DNA of 64,000 nucleotides from assembly GCF_958450345.1 (NCBI RefSeq), contig NC_088780.1, positions 31,643,667 through 31,707,666 on the forward strand. Direction: 5' to 3'. The notes below the pieces were generated by a model that ran no database searches, was not told the DNA's origin, and worked only from the letters and a program-made list of their open reading frames with translations. The first letter of the stretch is position 1; each line of letters opens with the position of its first letter. The stretch comes from Calliphora vicina. Its lineage: Eukaryota > Arthropoda > Insecta > Diptera > Calliphoridae. This document shows, one piece after another, positions 56,501 through 64,000 of this stretch. The translations under genes and the position numbers were made by a program.

Positions 56501-59500
56501 CATTCATTCAAATATAATTATATATAAATATAAGTAAATATATGTAGCTACAAGTTGTTTTAAATACCTTGAACATACCATGTGAAGTTGTTCATCTTCC
56601 TGTCAACACGTTTACATGCTACCCGAATTGCACAATTTTTGTAACAGAAACTAAATTTTATGGAACGCTTATTAAAAATGTTGCTTTACAGACATACAGA
56701 CACTCTTCCAACCTGTTTTCATAATTCAGTTACCTGAACATACATTTTCTTTACCTCTAACAGTAATGATACTCTTACTTAATGATAATGACGCTAACGC
56801 TGACTTACGTATCTTTTAAAAGTTGCAAAACTTCCTGTTCCTTCTTGTTGAGACCCTGGTAAAATGCCTCTAAATTTATGTCCAACAGCTGACGCGTTTG
56901 CATACCAATTAGGAATGTTGCTGGACCAGCCAGTTGCATACAATGATACATGGCCAGTTTACCAAGTTCGATGTTAGCCTCTTTACAGATATTGGCCGCC
57001 TTATGGCATAACTGCTTTTGTTCGTCGTCGGCCGGATGCCAGGGTTGTGGACCGCCGTTAGTTAGAAGTCCAACGGCATGAGCAGCGGCGCATACAATGC
57101 CCATGTTTTTAGTTTGAAAGTAATCAATGTATGTTCTTAGGGAATCATCGCAGAGGGTATTGCGGGCATAGGATAAAACGGTCTGAAAAAGAAAAGAAAT
57201 TACTAAGTTTTCATTATACCCTTCATCATGAGCGGGAAGGGTAATTTCTACATTTTTTTATTTGCGACCCCACAAAGTATATATATTCTGGATCGTTGTA
57301 TATAGTGGAGTGGATATAACCATGTCTTTGATATATTTCAAAAGGTCAAAGGGAATCCCGCAATTCCTAAAAATTGGAGCGAAAATGCCAAAAATGTTAT
57401 TTTTTTACAATTTTGCCCATGGGGTCGACATTTCCTTCTGGGCTGGGAAATTACTTTGGGTATAAATAAGGAACACATCAAGATTTCTAAAACTGTTTCC
57501 TGTTTTTTCACTCCAGCTTTTAGAAAATGTGGCCCAAAGTTTAAATTTTGATAAAAAAATAGGTCACACTTCGAAGGGCGTAGAGGCGACATACTCGAAA
57601 AATAGGACATGTTTTATACACCAAAATGTTCTTTGTAAAGATAGCTTACAGAAAAATATAAAATTGTTATATGTTCTTAAAGATTTTGCCGGGTCGATTT
57701 GTATGGACGATCAAAAAGAAAGACGAAATGCGCAAGATAGGATTTGATTTTACACCTATGGTTTCTTGGGGAAAATTTCTTAGAATTTTCCGTAGAATGC
57801 GATTCTGCTATACGATTTTTCGTGAAAAAAAATCGACCCGCCCTAATATAAGTTTGTCATTCCGTTTGTAATTTCCACAATATAATTTTCCGACCCTATA
57901 AAGAATATATATTCTGGATCCTTATAGATAGCGGAGTCTGTCTGTCTGTTGAAATCAATTTTCTGAAGACTCCAGATATCTTCGGGATCCAAATCTTCAA
58001 TAATTCTGTCAGACATGCTTTCGAGAAGTTTCCTATTTAAAATCAGAAAAATCGGTCCACAAATGGCTAAGATATGTGGAAAAAACCAGGACAACCTCGA
58101 TTTTTGACCTATATCTGTATTACTAAGTCATTAATATAGACAATATGGATATCTAATGATAGATATTTCAAAGACCTACAATAGGTCAAATACGGAAAAA
58201 AAATTTTTAACCCGAATAATTTTTTTTACCAAAAATAAAAAAACAAAAATTTAAATTTAAAAAAAAAAAAAATTAAAATAACAATTCGAAAAAAAAAATT
58301 GTATCGACGTATATAATATACCATAGTAAGTTGGACCTAAAATGGGACAAAATCGGCAAAAATATTTTTTAACCCGATTGTTTTTTTTCACCAAAAAAAA
58401 AAAATTAAAAAACAAAATTTTTTTTTGTGATGAATTTTTTTTTTTAATTTTGAATTTTTAATGTTTTTTTTGAATTTTGAATTTTTTTTTAAATTTTTAA
58501 AATTAAAAAAAATTTTTAAATTTAAAAAAAAAATTTCAAATTTAAAAAATAAATTTCAAATTTAAAAAATAAATTTAATTTAAAAAAAAATTTTAAAATA
58601 ACAATTCAAAAAAAAAAATTATCGACGTATATAAGACCATAGTAAGTTGGACCTACAATGGGTCAAAATCGGAAAAAATATTTTTTAACCCGAATTTTTT
58701 TTCAGCAAAAATTAAAAAAAAAAAATTTTTAAATTTAAAATAACAATTCGAAAAATTTGTTTTCAAAAAAATTAAAAAACGACTTTGGAAAACAAATAAA
58801 TATTTTGTTTACCTAAAAATTTTTAAAATTTTTATTTTGAAGTATAATTTGGTGAAGGGTATATATATATTACCCCCTGTCTATACTTGACAAATATTTA
58901 TTATACCAATTAATGACGTTTGTTGTCAAGACAAAGTTGTCTGTGCAAAAGCACTAACAATTTTGTCATAACGAAGCAATAATACTAATAAGACTATACT
59001 GGATAATTTATATAGTATAGACAGGGTCAATTGTTTAAAATGCGGTTGTTGCTTAAAATTAAATATTTTGAGAATCCTCATAAAAAATGTCAAAGTTTAC
59101 AACAAATTGTTGTGTTTAGACACACTTTAACATATACAATATGGATATCAAATGAATGATATTTGAAAATTTGTTATTTTATGATAATTTTTTTTTTCAA
59201 AACCGATTTTTTTTCTTTGTCCAATAACCGGGGAAAGGGAAGAAAATTCGGGTTTATGTTGGAAAAAAAATTGTTGTGGGAAAATATTGGATGTACGGAT
59301 GACTTAAAAATGCGGAATAAAAACTCAACAAGAGCTTGCGAAATCATTGGGAGCTACTCAATCAACAATTTAAAAACGTTTATGAGCAGCAGGATTCATC
59401 CAAAAAGCAGGGAAATTGGATATCATACGAATTAAAACCGGGAGACCTTGACGATTTTGCATGTCCGAAATGATGTTTCAACGCTATTATAGAAATCATT

Positions 59501-60556
59501 TTTGCATCATTTCGTTTTAGAGGAGCATTGGCAGAAACTTGCCCAGAAACAGTAATATTCCATCATGACAAAACTAGGCCACATGTTGCAATACCTGTTA
59601 ACAACTATTTAGAATGAAGTGTCCGCTTTATAGTCCAGACCATGCCCTATCCGTGTCCAATAGCTAATCGGTAGTATATCCGATATATTGCCTTATCAAG
59701 CATGTCTGTAGTTTATTTTAGTCGATTTCAACAGACAGTCGGAGATCGCAAAATTAACTACCCTATTTAGAAGAATCCAGACAAATCATGTAATATTTAA
59801 AGCATCATGTTACTTACATCAAACCTTCCGTTGGCTAATTTAATACATTCCTTCAAGGTTTTTAAAGGATAACCGGTAAGACCAATAAATCTAGCCTTGC
59901 CTTCCTTAACAATTTTCTCCAGCTCTGGCAAACATTCGTTGACAACAACATTTAAATCTTTGGCAAATTCTACATCATGAATCTAAACCATAAATATAAA
60001 CAATAATTAGAGTACTACTACTTTAAACAAATCTGTATTAACCACCTGTATTACATCCACATAATCCAAACCCAATAGTTTCAAACTATTCTCCACACTT
60101 TCACGGGTCCTTTTTGCCGAATGATCGAACATACCCTCATATGTAGCCTCATAACGAGCCACCTTAGTGGCCACATAGTAGGCGGAGCGGGGTACCTCCT
60201 TTAAAGCCAGGCCCAATACCTCTTCTGAACGTCCTTGGCCATAGAAGGGAGCCGTATCTATATAATTTATACCGGCCTTAAGAGCTTTGTGTACAGTAGC
60301 AATAGCCTCTTCCACATCAAAGTCACTTCAATATGTATAAAAACATATTGAGCAATTAGAATGAAAATTATTTATTCATAATTAATTTTAATATTACAGT
60401 TACTCACCCAAAAAGTGAACTTAAAGTGGCACAACCTAAAGAAATTTTGGATACTTTTAAACCGGTACGTCCTAAAACACGATATTCCATTTTTCTGCAT
60501 AATTCTTCATCGTGAAAACCCTTGGTAAACGTTGGGGGCAGAGCAGAGGAAGTCAT
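50577..60556 (-). CDS. Aldo-keto reductase (L-galactose dehydrogenase-like, Drosophila CG18547 group)
   Basis: Exons 60556-60408, 60325-60046, 59982-59818, 57182-56809 and 50670-50577 sum to 1062 bases, 353 aa, all phases consistent. The protein is a soluble NAD(P)H-dependent oxidoreductase of the TIM-barrel AKR superfamily. The catalytic tetrad is visible: Asp73 and Tyr78 in YIDTAPFYGQG, Lys104 in YYVATKVAR, His145 at the exon 2/3 join (VIQ/IHDVEF). YRVLGRTGLKVSKISLGCAT is the typical AKR strand-1 signature. The C-terminus SINWEGNELESYWAAM is followed by a Lys/Asn-rich tail. The exon 2 donor GTGGTT is weak. The last 31 codons are separated by a 6.1-kb intron full of repeats. The substrate cannot be read from sequence. 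Confidence 0.9.
50671..51112 (-). other. Intron 4 of aldo-keto reductase, no feature
   Basis: Plain AT-rich intron before the mini-me-like repeat. Confidence 0.4.
51113..53577 (+). repeat. mini-me-like repeat split by a Tc1-like element
   Basis: 51113-51811 runs from ATACCCTTCACCTTCGTGAG through an expanded (GTCY)n tract at 51249-51268 (GTCCGTCTGTCTGTCTGTCT) to TTCGGCACAGCCGAATATA. The missing end, GCTCTCTTACTTGTT, resumes at 53563 after the Tc1-like insertion. Confidence 0.7.
51812..53560 (-). mobile_element. Tc1-like DD34E element, decayed
   Basis: Perfect 28-base inverted ends starting CAGTATTGGCCATAACTAAA, flanked by TA (51810-51811 and 53561-53562). On the minus strand 52497-52192 encodes MVWGCFSGQEFGPNH, FQQDNDPKHPSKV and SPDLNPIENLWHIV. 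A frameshift near 52195 moves the C-terminus (NFHDLFHAVKIAWEGIS) to another frame, and the N-terminal half (about 52500-53060) is broken. Non-autonomous now. 53338-53447 inside it matches the satellite at 54775-56110. Confidence 0.85.
53640..54480 (-). pseudogene. LINE reverse transcriptase relic (C-terminal part)
   Basis: The minus strand has the reverse transcriptase catalytic box LEYADDVDL at about 54384-54402. After a frameshift follow NINKTKTMRINA, CEYLGSIISTNIG and LLYGCETWFLT, the usual end of the RT domain. The 3' part near 53750-53650 keeps WNPQGF and WRNTVAKEIRKS with stops, the terminal motif of this LINE type. 5' end missing; in intron 4 of the aldo-keto reductase. Confidence 0.8.
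54481..54774. other. Intron 4 spacer
   Basis: Short piece with similarity to the degenerate repeats at 49061-50110 (CAGTTGATCGATATTGATAC). No gene. Confidence 0.35.
54775..56110. repeat. Satellite-like tandem array, unit about 215 bases
   Basis: Units contain TCTCCCTTCAACCATAATGA, CCAAAACATTCAGTTACACG, GTAGGCATTTATCCTTCTGA, TGTCTGACAGATCGTT, AACTGCCAACCCAGCGTCTC and ACGATCAGTGGTAGAGAAGC. CCCTTCAA starts near 54775, 54952, 55164, 55385, 55512 and 55730, so full spacing is about 212-221 with two shortened units. Confidence 0.85.
56111..56808 (-). other. Intron 4 next to exon 4, no feature
   Basis: AT-rich intron. The donor ATAC/GTAAGT at 56809/56808 is clear. Nothing else recognised. Confidence 0.4.
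57216..57685 (+). repeat. Dispersed repeat pieces in intron 3
   Basis: 57216-57330 is a degenerate mini-me-like start (CGACCCCACAAAGTATATAT, TTCTGGATCGTTGTATATAG). The rest (GGGGTCGACATTTCCTTCTG, AAAATAGGTCACACTTCG) looks like another dispersed repeat but I cannot name it. Confidence 0.4.
57686..57845 (+). mobile_element. MITE with GGGTCGATTT ends
   Basis: Left end GCCGGGTCGATTTGTATGGA, right end AAAAAAATCGACCCGCCCTA, inverted. The interior CTATGGTTTCTTGGGGAAAA, TTCTTAGAATTTTCCGTAGA and TTCTGCTATACGATTTTTCG is shared with partial copies at 16853, 33755 and 37271. Confidence 0.55.
57846..58866 (+). repeat. mini-me-like repeat with expanded poly-A/T interior
   Basis: Carries the TTCTGGATCCTTATAGATAG core and a short GTCTGTCTGTT tract. 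The segment ACGTATATAA.ACCATAGTAAG, GTTGGACCTA.AATGGG then repeats three times with different A/T-rich stretches between, an internal amplification not seen in the other copies. Confidence 0.6.
58875..59026. mobile_element. Short terminal-inverted-repeat element
   Basis: CCCTGTCTATACTTGACAAA at left and TATAGTATAGACAGGG at right share a 13-base inverted end CCCTGTCTATACT. 152 bases, non-coding. No target duplication confirmed. Confidence 0.5.
59270..59640 (+). pseudogene. mariner transposase relic in intron 3
   Basis: Encodes degenerate NSTRACEIIGSYSINNLK (equivalent to QQELAISLGATQAAISK in the 61864 copy) and, after stops, the H-D-x-A-R-P-H-V-A-like region near 59565-59600. Fragment of the same family as 42219-43562. 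Confidence 0.65.
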
Positions 60557-60831
60557 TTTAACAATAAAATTATAGTAAATTATAATAAAGCAATCTAGAA
60601 AAGTAACCTTTCTGTTAATAGTGTACAGACAAACTGTTTAACAATTTAGCGGCATTTGTGTAAATAGCTTTTCTAAATACAAATCAAAATCAAATTAAAA
60701 AAAATAGATTGTTTTTTGCATTAATTAATGATAACAAAACTATTGAGATAAACGAAGAGCATTTGCGTTTGTAATTCGCTGCACTTATCAGGAATGTAAA
60801 ATTGTGATTTCACTGAACCCTAAGTAATATA
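60557..60831 (-). promoter_or_regulatory. Upstream region of the aldo-keto reductase
   Basis: Only 275 bases lie between the ATG and a Tc1-like element end at 60832. The promoter should be here or beyond; no core motif assigned. Confidence 0.4.
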
Positions 60832-61860
60832 CAGTTTTGGAAAAAATAATAGGAACGAATGCTTTTTTTCAAACTTTTTAAGTATGTTAGTCAAATTTAG
60901 TTTTGTTTAAAAAAAATTTATATGCAGTTTTGTTTATCAGACATACAGCATAATAAAAAACATATTTTCATTTATATTTTAATACATTATATGACTAACA
61001 ATGTATTGAGTCAATATTTTTACTGGAAAAAATAATAGAAACGCGTAAAAGGATTCAACTTTTCAAGGCACATCTTTATATTTTTTGTTAAAAAACTATC
61101 TTATCTTAATATTTAGTTGCTCTACCTTTGTTTTTCACAACATTTTTGCATCTGCGGCTGACACCAGAAGAGGAGAAACACCCCCATATCATGATGGATC
61201 CACCGCCATCAAGATATGGGGTGTTTACGTTCTTCTTGGGCTGTGGTCATACGAAACAAAGATAAATTTGTTTGGATCCGATGGGAAATATTATATTAAG
61301 CGCCCAGACAATAAGGCATATGATCCAAAATACACCAAGAAGACCGTAAAACAAGGCGGTGGATCCATCATGATATGGGGGTGTTTCTCCTCTTCTGGTA
61401 TCGGTCCAGTGTATTGGATAAAGAACGAAATATGCATCCAGGACTACGTAAATATATTGCAAAGCTTAATGTTTCCATTTTCTGAGGAAGGGATGCCCTT
61501 CAGATGGGAGTTTCAGCAGGACAACAGTCAGAAGCACTCCTCAAAATTGGAAAAATACTGGTTTGCTGTCAACAAAGTACCTCTTATGGAATGGCCTTCG
61601 CAGTCACCGGACCTTAACCCAATGAAACACCTTTGGGGAGTGCTCAAAAGGAAGCTAGAGGGTTTCAGTCCGAAAAATAAGCACAAATTATGGGAACAAA
61701 TCCAGGAAGAGTGATTTGACATTGACAAGGACGTTTGCATAGAAATTGGTTGATACCATGAGCCGCAGATGCAATAAAGTTGTGAAAAACAAAGGTAGAG
61801 CAACTAAATATTAAGATAAGATAGTTTTTTAACAAAAAATATAAAGATATATTCTGATTT
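60832..61860 (+). pseudogene. Rearranged Tc1-like element
   Basis: Left end TA/CAGTTTTGGAAAAAATAATA is clear; no matching right end was found. From about 61240 the plus strand encodes YETKINLFGSDGKYYIKR, GGGSIMIWGCFSSSGIGP, FQQDNSQKHSSKL and SPDLNPMKHLWGVL. The glutamate of the PNPIE-type motif is replaced (PMK). 61089-61207 is an inverted copy of parts of 61355-61405 and 61765-61830. This has put a reversed 3' end in place of the N-terminal coding half. Confidence 0.75.
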
Positions 61861-61863
61861 GGA

Positions 61864-62650
61864 AATATGCGAGAAGTTGAAAAAAAAGTGCCGCTGAAGC
61901 ACAACGATTACTCACCAAAGCTTATGGTGAATGGTTTGTGCTGTTCAGATGTGGTGATTTTGACACCGAAGCCAAAGATCGCCCAGGCCAGCCAAACAAG
62001 TTTGAAGACCAAGAATTGGAGGCAATACTCCATGAAATTTTTTGTCAAATTCAACAAGAACTTGCAATATCATTGGGAGCTACACAAGCAGCAATTTCAA
62101 AACGTTTGCGAGCAGCAGTATTCATCCAAAAGCAGGGAAATTAGGTACCATACGAATTCAAACCAAGAAATCATTTCTGCACGGAACCAATACTTGTGAT
62201 AAAATTTGGATCCATTGCATAAAATATCGTATGTGAAACCCGACCAACCAGAGAAATCGACACCAAAGCCAAATATCCATGCCGCTAAAGTAATGCTCTA
62301 TAGTTGATGGGAGCAAAAATTTCCTATCTATTATGAGCTGCTGAAAACGCCCAAAATATGCTGTCATCATGACAACAATTGCAATACCTGTTAAAAACTA
62401 TTTATAATAAAGTTGTAGGGAAATTTCGCCCCATCCGCCTTATAGTCCAGTCCTTGTCCCCTTCGACTACTATTTGTTTCGATCGATGCAGAACGCTCTA
62501 TCTGGGATACGCTTCACTTCAGAACAGAGTATCAGAAATCAGCTTGATTCGTTCTTGGCCTCAAAAGATGAGCAGTTCTTTTGGAATCCATATGTTGCCA
62601 GAAAGATGGGAAAAGGTCGTAGCTAACAATGGCCAATACTTTGAATAAAT
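61864..62650 (+). pseudogene. mariner relic
   Basis: Starts MREVEKKVPLKHN, then in shifting frames RPGQPNKFEDQELEAILHEI, QQELAISLGATQAAISKRLR and KQGN. After a reversed or scrambled middle it ends FDRCRTLYLGYASLQNRVSE and ASKDEQFF, NNGQYFE. Same family as 42219-43562. Dead. Confidence 0.75.
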
Positions 62651-63240
62651 TTATATTGTACAAATGTTTCAAAATCAAAGCTAAACATATCAACAAATCT
62701 CAAATTGTTTAGTCATACACAAAGTATTTAAAATTTAATCAGATATTTTTTAAAATATTTTAAAACTCCGTAACACCAAAAAACAACAAAAATCGTGGAC
62801 ACTGATAGAGTTAATTTTTCAACCTAAATATCTCTTGAACTGAAAGAGATACTTTCAACTACATACTATATAAATATTTTAACATTCGGATATAAATGTT
62901 TGCGATTTTTTTTTTTGAATTTTGTAGCCCCGTGCTAAACAACTTTGGTCCACCCACAAGCTCCACATCTTTAGTTATATAGATTTCTTGTTTAGAATCT
63001 AACCTTTAGATACCAAAGCAACCAGCCCTGGCATTAATGTTCTTGAGAGAGCGAGAGATTATAAATGTTTAGTTTTAATTTACGTAAATAAATGCATTCA
63101 ACTAATGTTAATGAAATATTTTTCTCTCTACAAAACTTAAAAGAATGCACTTATGTACTATGTTAAACTGAAATAAAATTAAAACAAAAAGTATTCATTC
63201 AGGCTGTTGTACTTATAGAGAAATTCTGTAATCTATATAC
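62651..63240. other. No gene seen
   Basis: AT-rich, nothing recognised apart from short GAGAGAGCGAGAG. Confidence 0.35.
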
Positions 63241-63242
63241 AT

Positions 63243-64000
63243 TAGGGTGGCCCCAAAATTAAAGTTGCGGATGTTCCCACCTAAAATGAAAATTTGATTC
63301 ATTCTAAGACTACGTTTTGAAATTTTTTCGTCCTGGGGTCAATATTTGGCGAGCTGGATCAAAGGATAAAAAGGTCCTTTTTTGAGGTTTTTTCCATTTT
63401 TTCCATATTTCTTCCAAAGGAAGTATATGTAAATTTGGTATCATATGAAAGGTCTTTGAGAGACGCATTCAATTGGTTAAAAGAAATTTAAAAAAAAAAA
63501 TTTTTAATTAAAAAATTTTATAAATTTTCGACAAAATTTTAGTTTTTTTTAATTTTTTCATAGAATTTATTCAAATACATAGATGAAATTTCTTGATCAT
63601 AAACATCATGTAATTTCACCGAAATGGTTTTTCTCGTTTTTTAAAATTCAATCCAGTTCAATGTTTATTCAAATTTGTTTAAACCTAATTTCATCCCTAT
63701 CTGAAAATCTCTGTACTCAATTCATAGTATATGTAATGGGCATCAAAATAACTCAAATTTTATAAGCTTTCCATCGATGTATAAATTCGTATACTTTTCT
63801 TTTGCTACACTACGAATATTTAAATTTAAGCTAAAACATTATTCCATAATAATAATAATAATTTGCTTTTGAATGTTGTTGTTTTTTGTCGTTTATTTTT
63901 AAAGTAATGAAGAATTTGTATAAAATCATTGACAACTAGTAAAATTTTAAGAGAAAAATTTTTCTCTTTTTTTTTAATTTTTACAAAAAATCTTATATAT
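63243..64000 (+). repeat. Dispersed repeat starting TTAGGGTGGCCCC, cut by window end
   Basis: Begins TTAGGGTGGCCCCAAAATTA, with TTCGTCCTGGGGTC and a pair of A/T-rich stretches. The start resembles that of the GGGTCGATTT MITEs. The right end lies outside the window or is lost. Confidence 0.35.

Noticed and set aside
58875..59026. piggyBac-type MITE because of CCCTGT ends
   Set aside because: No TTAA flanks were found, so the superfamily was left open.
61085..61250. N-terminal part of a Tc1-like reading frame (MLKNYLILIF...)
   Set aside because: This stretch is an inverted copy of the element's own 3' end, so the apparent protein start is an artefact of rearrangement.

Overview
The window is AT-rich nuclear DNA from a fly. 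Its genes have short introns with standard GT-AG sites. They include an ATAD3 homologue (belphegor type), two ZAD-type C2H2 zinc-finger loci, a ZP-domain gene and an insect aldo-keto reductase. The repeats (mini-me-like elements, Helitrons with ATCTATATA starts, many Tc1/mariner copies) also suit a higher dipteran. Repeat load suggests a calyptrate (blow-fly-like) genome, but the species is inference.

Region 1 (about 2.1-8.6 kb) holds a divergent pair. A minus-strand ZAD zinc-finger gene (5696 to 2117) has two phase-compatible alternative terminal zinc-finger exons. A complete seven-exon ATAD3 gene (6269-8639) lies on the plus strand. Region 2 (13.7-23.0 kb) holds a tandem pair of four-exon ZAD/C2H2 genes (13734-16075 and 18335-22996), duplicated from promoter to 3' end. 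Their last 298 coding bases are identical, which suggests gene conversion. Intron 2 of the second copy has grown to about 2.5 kb by a piggyBac-like relic and a 5'-truncated LINE.

Region 3 (26.4-38.2 kb, minus strand) is a four-exon gene for a secreted ZP-N protein of 286 aa with no visible ZP-C half. Its introns hold two P-superfamily-like elements, a long inverted repeat, mariner relics and tandem arrays. Region 4 (38.9-50.1 kb) is a transposon graveyard. It contains one apparently intact DD37E Tc1/mariner element nested in a broken DD34E element. Region 5 (50.6-60.6 kb, minus strand) is a five-exon aldo-keto reductase gene of 353 aa. Its last exon is separated by a 6.1-kb intron full of transposons and satellite. 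Region 6 (60.8-64 kb) is rearranged Tc1 and mariner remains.

All exon borders were derived by eye from reading frame, splice consensus and phase. The summed coding lengths of the genes are multiples of three. No RNA genes or CRISPR arrays were seen. The most interesting items are the alternative-exon ZAD gene, the converted ZAD pair, the ZP-N-only gene, the intact DD37E element and the P-like/THAP elements.
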